A DNA stretch of 40,270 bases, taken from NCBI GenBank assembly GCA_023228825.1, contig JALOAL010000018.1, positions 1-40,270 on the forward strand, given 5' to 3'. The position numbers were made by a program, and so were the translations under genes. Below the pieces are notes generated by a model. That model was not told the DNA's origin and ran no database searches. It saw only the letters and a list, made by a program, of their open reading frames with translations. Source of the DNA: Dehalococcoidia bacterium (lineage in GTDB: Bacteria > Chloroflexota > Dehalococcoidia > UBA2979). This document shows, one piece after another, positions 17,601-25,249 of this stretch (position 1 is its first letter; every line of letters starts with the position of its first letter).

Positions 17601-20600
17601 AGCGATGACCGCGGGCGTGCCCGGGACACCGTCCACGTACGGCGTCAGCACGGAGCCGCCGTCGTACACGATGACGATGGTGTGCTCCAGGCCGTCGCCC
17701 AGGTCCACGCCGCCGGGCAGCGCCAGGACGGCGTCGTTACCCCAGGAGGCGAAGACCAGTCGGTCGTTGCCGAGGCCGGTGCGAGCGACCGAGAACTGCC
17801 CCAGGCCGACGGCGTTGGTGCCGTAGCCGAAGAGGCCGATGTCGCCCGGGCCGGCGTAGTTGGCCTTGAAGCGGAGCATCACGGAGCGCGCCGCGTTCCC
17901 CGCAGGGAGGTTCGGGTTGCTCGCCTGCACCGCGGCCGTGTGGTCCGGGAAGCGGACGGAGGCGCCGCCGTCACAGTCGCCGGATGCGGCGCCTGCGGTG
18001 GCGGAGCCCATGAGGGTGCCGGTGTTGCTGAAGTTGCCCAGGTCCTGGACAGCGCCGGCGCCGGGCGCGAGGCACTCCCAGAAGATCACGGGGTTCAGGC
18101 TGGCGATGGTGCTGCGCGCGCCGGCTCCGCTGCTCACGCGCAGCGGGTCGCCGTCCGCGTCCGTGTCGTTCGCCAGGACGTCGATCACGACCGGGCCGCC
18201 GTCTTCGGACTCGGCCTGGTCATCCTGCGCCTCGGGCGGGGTGTTCACGTCCGAGATCACGGTCACGTACACGGTGGCTGTGCCGCTGTTCTCGTCCTCG
18301 TCCACGGCTGTGTAGGTGAACTCGTCCGGGCCGCTGTAGCCCTCCGCCGCGATGTAGAGCACGGCGCCGTCCACGATCGAGACGGAGCCGTGGGCGCCCT
18401 GCGTGACGGAGTCGATGACGAGCGGGAAGCCCGGCGCCGCCGTGTCGTTCGCCAGCACGTCGATGAGGGTCGGCTCAGTGCCGATCACCTCGGCGCTGTC
18501 GTCTTCGACGTTGAAGGCGCCATGCACCGTGACCGTCACGGTCGCGGTGTCACTGCCGCCGTTGCCGTCCGAGATGCCATAGGTGAACGTGTCAACGCCC
18601 GTGAAGCCCGGCGCCGGCGTGTAGGTGAGGCCGCCCATCGTGGCCACCACCGTGCCGTTGGCCGGCTGGGTGAAGCCCGCACCGCCCGAGATGCCCTCGA
18701 TGGCGTCGTGCAAGCCAGAGACCTCGCCACCCGTGAGAGCGCGGTCGAAGACGGCGAAGTGCCGCATCTCCGCGCCCACGCTGATTGCGCCGTAGAGCGT
18801 CTGGCCCAGGACCACGGCGCCGTCGACCGTGGCGAGGGGAGCAACCGTGACGGGGGTTCCCGCCACGCCGTCCACGTACGCCGTCAGCGTGGTGTCGCCG
18901 TCATACACGACGACGATGGTGTGCTCGCCGCCGTCTGCGATGTCCGTGCCGGCCGGCATGGGCAGGACGGCGTCATTGCCCCAGGAGGCGAAGACCAGGC
19001 GGTCGTTCCCTGAACCCGTGCGCGAGAGAGAGAACTGGCCAAGGCCGATGGCGTTGGTGCCCATGCCCATCAGGCCCACGTCACCGGGGCCCGCGAAGTC
19101 GCTGCGGTAGCGCATCATGACGGAGCGAGCCGCCGAGCCCTCGGGCAGTCCGGGGGTGGCGCGGGAGATGCTGGCCGTGCCGTCCGGGAACGACATGGCC
19201 GTACCGCCGCCGCAGTCGGCTGCGGCCGGGCCGGCGGCGACGCTGCCGTTGACCGCGCCGTCACGGCCGTTGCCGGACTGGTCAAACACGGTGGCCGCGC
19301 CGTCCGCGAGGCAGGCCCAGTACAGCACCGGCGCGTAGCCCTGGACGGCCGGGATCGCGGACTCGCCCGCTGCGATCACCAGCGGGTCGCCGTCCGGATC
19401 CGAGTCGTTGGCGAGGACGTCGATCTCCACGGGCGCGCCGGCGGTGGTGCCTGCGGCGTCGTCAACTGCGACGGGCGGCAGGTTCTCGCCGCTGTCGCCC
19501 ACCACCACCACGACCGTGGCCACGCCGTCGCCGCCCTGGTCGGAGGAGACCGTGTACTGGAAGGAGTCCACGCCCTGGAAGCCCTCTTCCGGGGTGTAGA
19601 CGATGGTGGCGCCGTCAACCACGGCGGCGCCGTGCTCGGGCTGCGTCACCGAGTTGATGCTGAGCGCGGCGCCCTCCTGGGCAGAGTCGTTCGCGAGGAC
19701 CTCGATCACCACGGGGGTGTCGGCGTCCGTCTCCGCGTGGTCGTCGTTGGCCGCCACGCCGGCGGTGACCTCGATGCTCACGAGGGCGATCGCGCCGCCG
19801 CCGTGGCCGTCCGAGATCGAATAGTAGAACTGGTCGGAGCCCGTGAAGCCGGGGTCCGGGGTGTAGGTGAAGCCCAGGTGGTCAGGGTCCTCCACCACGG
19901 AGCCGAAGCGCGGCACCGTGTGGGACTGGTTGAGGACGGCGGCCTGGATGGCGGCGTGCACCAGGTAGGCGTCATCCTCGGAGATGGCGGTGGGGAAGAT
20001 GGCGAACTGGCGCATCTCGTCGCCGGCGCTCTGCCAGCCCCATGGCGACTGGCCGAGCATGACCGTGTCGTCCACGGTGGTGAGCGGCGTGTGCAGCGTG
20101 CCCTGGCCGGACGGGATGCCGTCGTAGTAGGCGTACACGGTCAGGTCGCCGTCGTACACGAACATGATGTTGTGCTCGTTGCCGTCGCCAACGTTCGCGC
20201 CCGGCGGCAGGTCAAAGTGCAGGTCGTTCGCCCACGAGGTGAAGATCAACTTGTCGTTGCCCAGCACCGTCCGTGACACCGAGAACTGCGAGAACGGCTC
20301 GCCGTTCTTGCCGTAGCCGAAGAGCGGGATGTCCGCCGGAGCGGAGGTGGTGTTCGCCTTGTATCGGACCAGCGCGGCGCGCGGCTGCTGGCCAGAGGGC
20401 AGCCCCGGGTTCGCGAGGCTGACGACACCGTCCGGGCCTGCGAAGACCATGGCCGTGCCGTTGTCGCAGTCTCCGGTCTCGGCGCCCATGCCCACGCCGG
20501 CGCCCACCACGCCGTCGCGGTTGTTGCCGCTGGTGTCGCCCAGGACGGCCGCGCCGCCCTCCGGGAGGCACTCCCAGTGCAGCAGCGGACCGGCGCGCAG

Positions 20601-22094
20601 GATGGCGCCGCGGGCCAACTGCCCGGGGGAGATGTAGACCGCCTGGCCCTCCGGGTCGGAGTCGTTGGCGATCACATCGATGTGCACCGGGGCGCCGAGC
20701 GACGTCACCGCGCTGTCGTCCACGGCGACGGGGGAGGTGTTGGCCGGCGTGACCGTCACGGTCACGATCGCGAAGCGCAGCACGCCCTCGTCAGTCTCCA
20801 GCGTGTACTGGAACGTGTCCGTGCCGATGAAGCCCTCGTCCGGGACGTACTGCAGCGTCCGGCCGTCCTCCAGGATGGAGGCCTGGCCGTTCTCCGGGAC
20901 GGAGACCACCGTGACGGACGCGGAGACGCCCTCCGGGATGGTGTCGTTGGCGGTGGGATCGAAGGTGAGGGCGCCGCCGGTGGCGACGGTGACGTGGTCC
21001 GGGGCCGCGGTGATGCCGGCGGAGACCGTCACGGTCACCACCGCCGAGGCAGTACCCCCCTGGCCGTCGGTGATGGAGTAGGTGAAGGCGTCCGTGCCGG
21101 AGAAGCCGGGGTTCGGGACGTAGGTGATCATCGAGCCGTCGCTCGCGGCCACGCCGTTGGCCGGCTGGGTGACCGGCATGCCCTGCGCGCCGGCCTGGAT
21201 CGCGCTGTGCACGCTCGCGATGGTCTCGGGGGCCAGCGCGACGGGGAACACCGCGAACTGGCGCAACTGGTCGTTCCCGCCCAGGGCGCCGTACAGCGTC
21301 TGCCCCAGCATCACCGTGGAGCCGAGGGTCTCAAGTGGTGCGTGGATCGAGGCGGGCGCACCCGGTACGCCGTCCAGGTAGGCCGTGAGCGTCGTCGTGC
21401 CGTCGTAGGTGAGGACGAGCGTGTGCTCCAGGCCGTCGGCCAGGTTCGCACCAGCCGGGAGCGGGACCACCACGTCGTTGCCCCACGCGGCAAACGTGAC
21501 CTGGCTGTTGTTCCAGTCTCGCGTCAGCGAGAACTGGGCGTTCCCCACCTCGTTCGTGCCCATGGAGAAGATGCCGACGCCGCCGGCCAACTCCATGTCC
21601 GCCTGGAAGCGCACCAGCACCGAGCGCGGCGCGGCACCCTGCGGGGCGATGGGCGCCTCCGCAGAGACGACGGCGGAGGGATCCCCGGGGAACTGGAAGG
21701 CGTGGCTGCCACCGCAGTCGCCGTCCGGGTCTCCGGGCGTGACGCCTGGGCCGATGTTGCCGTGGTTGCCGAGGCCGGAGAGGTCCGTGACCAGGCCACC
21801 ACCGGCGGGGTAACACTCCCAGAAGAGGATCGGGCCGGCGGAGAGGATCGAGGCGCGGGCGATTGCGTCAGGGGCGATCAGCAGCGTGCCGCCGTCAGGG
21901 TCGGAGTCGTTCGCCAGCACATCGATGACGACGGGGGTGTCTTGCTCCGTAGCAGCAAAGTCTGGCGCCGCGATAGGTGGCAGGTTGTCACCGGGTTCAG
22001 CGAAGGCGCTCGTGGTCAGGATGACCACCCCCAGGCTGACCACGCCAACGAGCGCGATGGTGACCGCTTGAAGCAAGCGTGATGGATACGACAT
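11697..22094 (-). CDS. Giant secreted cadherin-like (tandem-95) repeat protein with nested LamG domains
   Basis: A 3465-aa protein with a Sec signal peptide (residues 1-32, cleavage after SAFA). The body holds about 21 repeats with the pattern VIDVLANDSDPDG ... PANG ... YTPxxGFxGxDSF ... VTVTV, i.e. tandem-95/Big_9 cadherin-like domains. In five of them (repeats 1, 3, 5, 7, 12) a LamG-like concanavalin domain of ~210 residues is inserted between the DPDG strand and the PANG strand. These start near residues 88, 503, 922, 1335 and 2007. Each has a W(E/A)C ... DC pair, probably a disulfide (first at C94/C127), and a FxxWGND motif. Residues ~2900-3027 and ~3115-3242 are two DUF4114-like domains (FEDxxxGGDxDFxDAV). 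Residues ~3330-3465 resemble the domain that follows choice-of-anchor modules (GKMTGGGNFQ ... GNHVAH). There is no LPXTG or C-terminal membrane anchor. It is probably an extracellular adhesion or matrix protein; Asp/Asn-rich repeats suggest Ca2+ binding. Confidence 0.93.
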   Translation of the reverse strand: MSYPSRLLQAVTIALVGVVSLGVVILTTSAFAEPGDNLPPIAAPDFAATEQDTPVVIDVLANDSDPDGGTLLIAPDAIARASILSAGPILFWECYPAGGGLVTDLSGLGNHGNIGPGVTPGDPDGDCGGSHAFQFPGDPSAVVSAEAPIAPQGAAPRSVLVRFQADMELAGGVGIFSMGTNEVGNAQFSLTRDWNNSQVTFAAWGNDVVVPLPAGANLADGLEHTLVLTYDGTTTLTAYLDGVPGAPASIHAPLETLGSTVMLGQTLYGALGGNDQLRQFAVFPVALAPETIASVHSAIQAGAQGMPVTQPANGVAASDGSMITYVPNPGFSGTDAFTYSITDGQGGTASAVVTVTVSAGITAAPDHVTVATGGALTFDPTANDTIPEGVSASVTVVSVPENGQASILEDGRTLQYVPDEGFIGTDTFQYTLETDEGVLRFAIVTVTVTPANTSPVAVDDSAVTSLGAPVHIDVIANDSDPEGQAVYISPGQLARGAILRAGPLLHWECLPEGGAAVLGDTSGNNRDGVVGAGVGMGAETGDCDNGTAMVFAGPDGVVSLANPGLPSGQQPRAALVRYKANTTSAPADIPLFGYGKNGEPFSQFSVSRTVLGNDKLIFTSWANDLHFDLPPGANVGDGNEHNIMFVYDGDLTVYAYYDGIPSGQGTLHTPLTTVDDTVMLGQSPWGWQSAGDEMRQFAIFPTAISEDDAYLVHAAIQAAVLNQSHTVPRFGSVVEDPDHLGFTYTPDPGFTGSDQFYYSISDGHGGGAIALVSIEVTAGVAANDDHAETDADTPVVIEVLANDSAQEGAALSINSVTQPEHGAAVVDGATIVYTPEEGFQGVDSFQYTVSSDQGGDGVATVVVVVGDSGENLPPVAVDDAAGTTAGAPVEIDVLANDSDPDGDPLVIAAGESAIPAVQGYAPVLYWACLADGAATVFDQSGNGRDGAVNGSVAAGPAAADCGGGTAMSFPDGTASISRATPGLPEGSAARSVMMRYRSDFAGPGDVGLMGMGTNAIGLGQFSLSRTGSGNDRLVFASWGNDAVLPMPAGTDIADGGEHTIVVVYDGDTTLTAYVDGVAGTPVTVAPLATVDGAVVLGQTLYGAISVGAEMRHFAVFDRALTGGEVSGLHDAIEGISGGAGFTQPANGTVVATMGGLTYTPAPGFTGVDTFTYGISDGNGGSDTATVTVTVHGAFNVEDDSAEVIGTEPTLIDVLANDTAAPGFPLVIDSVTQGAHGSVSIVDGAVLYIAAEGYSGPDEFTYTAVDEDENSGTATVYVTVISDVNTPPEAQDDQAESEDGGPVVIDVLANDTDADGDPLRVSSGAGARSTIASLNPVIFWECLAPGAGAVQDLGNFSNTGTLMGSATAGAASGDCDGGASVRFPDHTAAVQASNPNLPAGNAARSVMLRFKANYAGPGDIGLFGYGTNAVGLGQFSVARTGLGNDRLVFASWGNDAVLALPGGVDLGDGLEHTIVIVYDGGSVLTPYVDGVPGTPAVIAPLNTVDGVVVLGQTVYGGAQAGDEMRQFAIFEGALSDGQILALHQGLNAAAAASALTQPANGAATTDGLTVTYTPNAGFSGVDTFTYQVSDGRGGTDVATVTVTVQEGEFAPQDDTAFTQQGQPVTVPVLDNDSGPDLVVDAVTQGANGSVTTDGETVEYTPEPGFHGVDTFEVTVVSGEVALTSTVTVTVNGRPVGGDLATGTDIDTAVTVDVLSTVSDPEGTDLAITSTSSPANGSVAIESGQVVYTPDAGFIGGDSFTVTVADEDGGTVTITVTVTVGQLATADDEASTQQDQAVVIDVLANDVGSGLYVQSAGAASNGTTSTDGATVTYTPDAGFFGTDSFQVTVSQGAGADPETWQTGIVTVTVNGAPVGDDIEAEADLETPVVIDILAAVTDPEEGTLSITGTTDPSNGTISVDGGLVTYTPAPGFTGADSFTVTVADPDGGVLTITVTVDVAGNLPPVTVDDEASAVSGVPTSIDVLGNDSDPDGDALTLHSAVGVLRSLTPDLYWACLPSSGLLVQDQSGNGQHGVIQGNVLSGGTAGDCGGATPVFADGSALILNATGSILPSGSDARTMVVRFRTDLAEPSNVGLFGYGTNAQPLGQFSIARTSAGNDRLIFASWGNDNLLHLPAGTDIADGLEHTIVVTYDGASTLVAWVDGVAGTPTTIAPLDTQVGQVMLGQTLYGAVSAGSEMRHFAIYNGVLDGADIAHIHASIEAGDTLTFEQPANGAVVRDGDQVVYTSMPGFTGTDSFTYVASDGNGGTAQATVTVTVTAPALVAEDDTAFTQQGATVTIPVLDNDTGDDLMVDSVTQGGNGTTWSDGEVVQYTPEPGFWGTDMFEVTVSDGFTTATSTVTVTVNGAPVGGDLAEQTDRGAAAVIDVLGTVADPEGGDVAITAVTAPAHGSVVVDGGTVTYTPDEGFSGLDTFEVTVTDEDGGTLVILVTVEVENRAPQGDDLQALTQQDQSVVLEVLATVTDPDGDTLSIASVSTPASGSAVIAGSAVEYTPDAGFHGVDSFDVTVEDGHGGELTLTITVAVNGAPVASDIDAGVTQPETPLAVDVLSTVTDPEGGALEITGAGPASGGSVTIEAGGVVYTPAPGFTGPDAFQVTVVDGDGGSVTITVTVHVNSLPTAPAGLAAATGFEEAVSVDVLGAVTDADGDDLAIVEVTEPVNGSATIVGGSVTYTPHAGFAGSDSFTVTVEDEHGGSVTLILTIEVAPNTAPVGNDVQAATQQDTPVGIDILGGFTDAEGDAMAIADVETPANGSAAVDGGSITYTPDAGFAGIEVFQVTVADEHGFETTITVSILVNGAPQGADVTTHTSEDAPVDIDVLAGIMDPNGDAVELVQVSDPANGSVTVVNGVVTYTPDAGFVGDDVFNATFQDGNGGSLTIAVTVTVASAPRIVLTQNACIVVVARGGEATYLSEFWLQAPGTPSFLGITSQSPDGTMVPLGAYAAGTEVVLSIHVTSTGHVFSTGVAANNPDGMVHATLTAGADDVLYTVAFEDQFNGGDQDFNDAVLDVLALDCAVTAQDDSVGTPEGSAATVAVLDNDSTMHGTLAITSVTDGAHGAVTTDGETVTYTPDAGFAGSDAFTYTVENGLGGVATATVSVQVAPAPRVILAQQACIALVVQPASAEFTNEFWLESPDTPVFLGITNADSGARVALGTFLEGTELVFSIRVTESGLTFRTGPASGNPDGLVHVNLDTGLAGILYRVGFEDLYGGGDLDFDDAVFDLVNINCDVQASDDRATTDKGNAVVIDVLANDDSEEGTLEVTSVTQGAHGSVATDGDTVTYTPASGFTGTDTFTYTAENGLGGSAMAQVEVTVKSASITVGKMTGGGNFQKDGHKANWGMELRCSGGGHFNFHDDTIRLHVNNMTFDSLDCLNDPDIHNGKTFDTVVLVGHGPAQLGNSNVDVIVEATLTDGGGNKSSDTITITVTTTSGSVVTQFSGSLSGGNHVAHNK
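15420..21840 (-). repeat. Higher-order internal repeat: cadherin-like pair with nested LamG
   Basis: The first Cys of each nested LamG falls at residues 94, 509, 928, 1341 and 2013, giving spacings of 415, 419, 413 and 672 residues (about 1245, 1257, 1239 and 2016 bases). The first four units therefore alternate LamG-bearing and LamG-free cadherin-like repeats. The fifth is separated by four extra LamG-free repeats (8-11). The copies have diverged in sequence, so this is an old amplification rather than a recent DNA duplication. Confidence 0.8.
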
Positions 22095-22382
22095 TCTACC
22101 GCCCCAGAATCTCGCGATACCCCTCTTCCGACACCTAGAAACTACGCCAAGTTACCCCTAGAAGGGTGACGGTTTCCTGATAGTCGATAGAGCCTCTACC
22201 CCTTCTCTACCGAATCCACTCAGCGTTTACGCTTCGGGCTCGCTGGAGCGCCGGTGCAGGAGGCTCAACCGGACGACCATCCGGGTGTCGGGATGCGTAA
22301 AGGTGTGGCCGGAAGGGCGCCCAAGGCAACGTGAGAGGTGTCAGTTAGGCATCTCGCACGGGGTAGGGTAGGTGCGGGCGGG
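22095..22382 (-). promoter_or_regulatory. Leader region of the giant gene
   Basis: 288 non-coding bases between the DUF2207 stop and the giant gene start, less GC-rich than the surroundings. It holds small inverted repeats: AGCGT-TT-ACGCT at 22222-22233 and CCGGA-N6-TCCGG near 22268-22283. The latter may end the DUF2207 transcript. I could not recognise a riboswitch or a small RNA. The giant gene's ribosome-binding site is weak (GGGGCGGTAGA before ATG). Confidence 0.35.
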
Positions 22383-24209
22383 CTACCAGGAGCCGCCGCC
22401 CCCGCCGCCGCCTCCACCGCCGGAGAAGCCGCCCCCTCCGAAGCCGCTGCTGCCCGATCCGCCGGGGGTGGAGGCGATGGTGCCAGCGCTGCTGACGGCG
22501 AAGGACTGCATGGAACTCGAGAAGGCGGCGATGTTGAAGGCGTTGACGCCGCCGGCGCCCTGGTACCAGGTCGGCGCCGGGACATCGTCCAGCCCCTCAA
22601 ACGCCTTCGCCCAGCCGTCCGTGGCGCCGAAGACGATCGCGTACGGCAGGTAGTCGTAGAACAGCGACGCCTGCTCCGCGAAGCGCGCGCGGTAGACCTC
22701 CGCGCTGGTGATGAAGCGCTCGAAGCCTCGGATGCGCCGCAGCATGGCGGTGCCCTGCGGCGTGCGTGCCGGCGTCATGCCGTGCGCCCCGATCAGCACG
22801 ATGCCGCCAATGACGAGTGGCACTGGCACCAGCGCCCAGCGCGTGAATGCCGCCGCCGCCACCACCAGCGCGATGCTCATCAGCAGCACGACGATCCCGG
22901 CGCCCAGCCATACGTTCCGAGTCCGCTCCGGGCTGCGGCGGTACCACCCCTGCTCCACCATCAGCGCGTACATCGCCTCCTTTACCTCGTTCAGGCGGTC
23001 GACGAACTTCTCCTGCAGGTCGGAAATCATGACCTCGTCGCCGGACTCGAAGAGGCCGTCCAGTAGCAGGCGTTCGAACTCTTCCAGGTCGTCTGACCGC
23101 TTCTGGCGGTGCAACTTCCAGTCTTGCTTGGTCCTCAGGAACTGTCGCTCCTCCACCTCCTCGATCGTGAGGTAGCCGCGCGTCGCCAGGTCGATGATCG
23201 TCGCCGTGAGGTCGATGGGGTGGACCACCTCGTCGTGGAGGGCGCCGATCTCACCGGGGCGCAACCCGGCCGGCGGCGTGTACTCCACCGGGTAGGGGCC
23301 GCCCTCGAACAGTGGGACGCGGCCTGCCTCGCCGGTGGCCGTGCCGAACGTGGCGTCCACCACGGAACCCCGCCAGCGGCGATCACGGCCGGTGGTCCAC
23401 AGCAGCCGCGCGATGGCCCCGAGGGCGACTACCAGCACCACCCCCGTGGCGATGAGTGTCTGCGGCGAGATGGTGAACGCGCGCGCCAGGCTCCAGCGCT
23501 CCTCCAGGATCGGCTCGGGCGCGGGGGTGACGACGCCCGTGGGGAACCCGACCACCACCGAGACACCCTCGTACGGACCGAGGCCTTCGTGAACGAATCG
23601 CGCACTCTGGTCCCGGGCCGACGCCGCGTCGCACTCGAGCCGAGACTCGAACGGCCCGGCGAAGCAGCGCGCCGCATCGATCGCTGCGGGCGCGTGCACC
23701 GTCACCATGGCGGCGTCGATGGGCACGCCCCAGCCCGTGCCGATGGCGTTCCAGTAGAACTCGTCGTGTGAGTCGAAATGGTTGAGCGCGCCTCGGACGC
23801 GGTAGAGCAGCATGTACGTGTGCAGGCCCTTGACCGTCTCGTCCGGATCGCCCACGCGGATGCGCGTCACGCCGTTCTCGATGTCCTCCACCGCATACCG
23901 CGCAGACGCGCCGCCACTTGCGGTCACCTCGATCACGTCGAGTTCGTAGATGCGGTCGTACGTGTCGTCGTAGCGGAAGCGCATCGGCAGGTCGCGCAGG
24001 ATGCCGCGTCGCTCCGCGCTGCCAAAGTCATAGTCGATAGACTCGAGGATCTCGACGTCGCCATTGGTGGCGATTCGTACCGTGACCTCGTAGCGATGGA
24101 TGCGCTCGCCCACCTGCGCGGTGGCGGAGGAGGCCGGGGCCACGAGCAGCACCAGCGCCAGGATGCCGGCGAAGACGAGCATCGAGGTTGCACGACGGAC
24201 AATCACCAC
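22383..24209 (-). CDS. DUF2207 membrane protein
   Basis: A 608-aa protein. A signal peptide (residues ~8-32, ending SATAQ) precedes a beta-rich extracytoplasmic domain of ~200 residues (IHRYEVTVRIATNGDVEILE, RGILRDLP, YRVRGALN, FYWNAIGTGW), the DUF2207 signature. A membrane helix follows near residues 250-270. Next is a cytoplasmic part with a winged-helix-like segment (DLTATIIDLATRGYLTIEEV), two more hydrophobic helices near 420-465, and a conserved WAKAFEGL helix. The end is a Gly/Ser-only tail (SGGGGGGGGGGSW), normal for this family. Function unknown. It is divergent from a LemA gene, and this pairing recurs across bacteria, suggesting a joint envelope role. Confidence 0.92.
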   Translation of the reverse strand: MVIVRRATSMLVFAGILALVLLVAPASSATAQVGERIHRYEVTVRIATNGDVEILESIDYDFGSAERRGILRDLPMRFRYDDTYDRIYELDVIEVTASGGASARYAVEDIENGVTRIRVGDPDETVKGLHTYMLLYRVRGALNHFDSHDEFYWNAIGTGWGVPIDAAMVTVHAPAAIDAARCFAGPFESRLECDAASARDQSARFVHEGLGPYEGVSVVVGFPTGVVTPAPEPILEERWSLARAFTISPQTLIATGVVLVVALGAIARLLWTTGRDRRWRGSVVDATFGTATGEAGRVPLFEGGPYPVEYTPPAGLRPGEIGALHDEVVHPIDLTATIIDLATRGYLTIEEVEERQFLRTKQDWKLHRQKRSDDLEEFERLLLDGLFESGDEVMISDLQEKFVDRLNEVKEAMYALMVEQGWYRRSPERTRNVWLGAGIVVLLMSIALVVAAAAFTRWALVPVPLVIGGIVLIGAHGMTPARTPQGTAMLRRIRGFERFITSAEVYRARFAEQASLFYDYLPYAIVFGATDGWAKAFEGLDDVPAPTWYQGAGGVNAFNIAAFSSSMQSFAVSSAGTIASTPGGSGSSGFGGGGFSGGGGGGGGGGSW

Positions 24210-24357
24210 GACCCGCTCCCCGCTGCGGTGTTCAGTTGAGGCAGACTATGACACAGAACCCGCTGGCCGTCCGCGCCCCATCCGGCGTCACGTCCGACCG
24301 TCGGCGGAAGCGGAACACGAATCCGTAGAAGGATCGGGACACGGAAAGAGGCGAGTG

Positions 24358-24918
24358 ATGGATCCGCTCCTGATGGTGCTCGTGGCGATCGTTGCCGCGC
24401 TGGTGCTGTGGATCGCGTGGACGTTCAACCGCCTGATCCGTGCACGCAACGGCGTGGCCGAGGCATGGTCGACCGTGGACGTTGAACTGACGCGTCGCCA
24501 CAACCTGGTCCCGCGCCTGGCGGACGCCGTCCGAGGCTACGCCTCGCACGAGTCCGGCCTGTTCGAACGGGTCGCCCTCGCCCGTTCGCGCGCGACCACC
24601 GGCGATCCGGTGGCGGAGAGCACGCTGACGGGCGCCATCCGCTCGTTGTTCGCCGTGGCAGAGGCGTACCCGGAGTTGAAGGCCAGCGAGAACTTCGCGT
24701 CGCTCCAGCAGGAACTCGCCACCACGGAGGACCGGATCGCCTACGCCCGCAGCTACTACAACGCGTGGGTGACGGACTACGAGACGCTACGCCAGACCTT
24801 CCCGCGCTCGCTCGTCGCCTCCGCCTTCCGCTTCCCCACGCGCTCCTTCTTCGAGGCCGACGTCACCTCCCGCGCCCCCATCTCGGTAGCCCTCGGCGCG
24901 TCTGCCGGTGCGGAGTAG
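24358..24918 (+). CDS. lemA: LemA family protein
   Basis: A 186-aa protein with one N-terminal membrane helix (residues ~4-22) and a LemA coiled-coil body. Recognisable are the FNRLIRARNGVAEAWSTVDV segment, VELTRRHNLVPRLADAVRGYA, and the ELATTEDRIAYARSYYNAWV helix, then TFPRSLVA. LemA proteins are membrane-tethered helical proteins of unknown biochemical role. The open frame extends back to 24100, but ATG 24358, preceded by AAAGAGG, gives the family N-terminus exactly. A 148-base divergent promoter region separates it from the DUF2207 gene. Confidence 0.93.
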   Translation: MDPLLMVLVAIVAALVLWIAWTFNRLIRARNGVAEAWSTVDVELTRRHNLVPRLADAVRGYASHESGLFERVALARSRATTGDPVAESTLTGAIRSLFAVAEAYPELKASENFASLQQELATTEDRIAYARSYYNAWVTDYETLRQTFPRSLVASAFRFPTRSFFEADVTSRAPISVALGASAGAE

Positions 24919-24952
24919 GCGTGGGGCGCGGTATCCTGAGAGAGTCGCCGCT

Positions 24953-25027
24953 GCGGGAGTAGCTCAGTGGTAGAGCGCCTGCCTTCCAAGCAGGATGTCG
25001 TGGGTTCGAACCCCATCTCCCGCTCCA
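24953..25027 (+). tRNA. tRNA-Gly (anticodon TCC)
   Basis: A 75-base cloverleaf: acceptor GCGGGAG/CTCCCGC, D-arm GCTC AGTGGTAGA GC, anticodon stem CCTGC/GCAGG with loop CTTCCAA (anticodon TCC), T-arm GTGGG TTCGAAC CCCAT, discriminator T and an encoded CCA. It stands alone and is directly followed by an integrase region, so it may be the attachment site of an island. No second copy of its 3' end was seen in the window. Confidence 0.97.
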
Positions 25028-25115
25028 TATCTCTCTCCATCATCGGCCGAGAGTGCGCCCGTAGATTCAGAATCTCCCCATCGTCCACATACCTGGCGCT
25101 GGTGAGGCCGGTGCG

Positions 25116-25137
25116 CGCGGGGCAAGATCGCCCCGCG
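25116..25137 (+). terminator. Hairpin downstream of tRNA-Gly
   Basis: CGCGGGGC pairs with GCCCCGCG over 8 bases around a 6-base loop (AAGATC), about 90 bases past the tRNA. There is no T-run. It could end the tRNA transcript or be part of the integration region. Confidence 0.4.
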
Positions 25138-25162
25138 ACGACATCCTGCCTCGCCACCCCTT

Positions 25163-25220
25163 GCAGGTCACGATCGGTTCACGTCCACTGCACGGGCAGG
25201 TCACGCCGCGTTCACGCCAC
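25163..25220 (+). repeat. Two ~25-bp direct repeats before the integrase
   Basis: GCAGGTCACG-N4-GTTCACG-(T)CCAC begins at 25163 and again at 25196, with only the 4-base spacer and one base differing. They lie between the tRNA and the integrase gene. This is where a tyrosine recombinase of a tRNA-targeting element would have arm-type binding sites, or where an integrase autoregulator could bind. Confidence 0.5.
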
Positions 25221-25249
25221 GTTGATCGCCCGCGCCCGAACGGAGGACG

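Noticed and set aside
11697..22094. Regular repeats considered as a CRISPR or satellite array
   Set aside because: Repeat units are long, divergent, and keep one open reading frame with protein-level periodicity; there are no short identical repeats with unique spacers.
22095..22260. Possible c-di-GMP-type riboswitch before the giant gene
   Set aside because: Fragments such as GGAAACC and GGGGTAAC look suggestive on the minus strand, but the conserved order and the receptor stems of the known class could not be matched.
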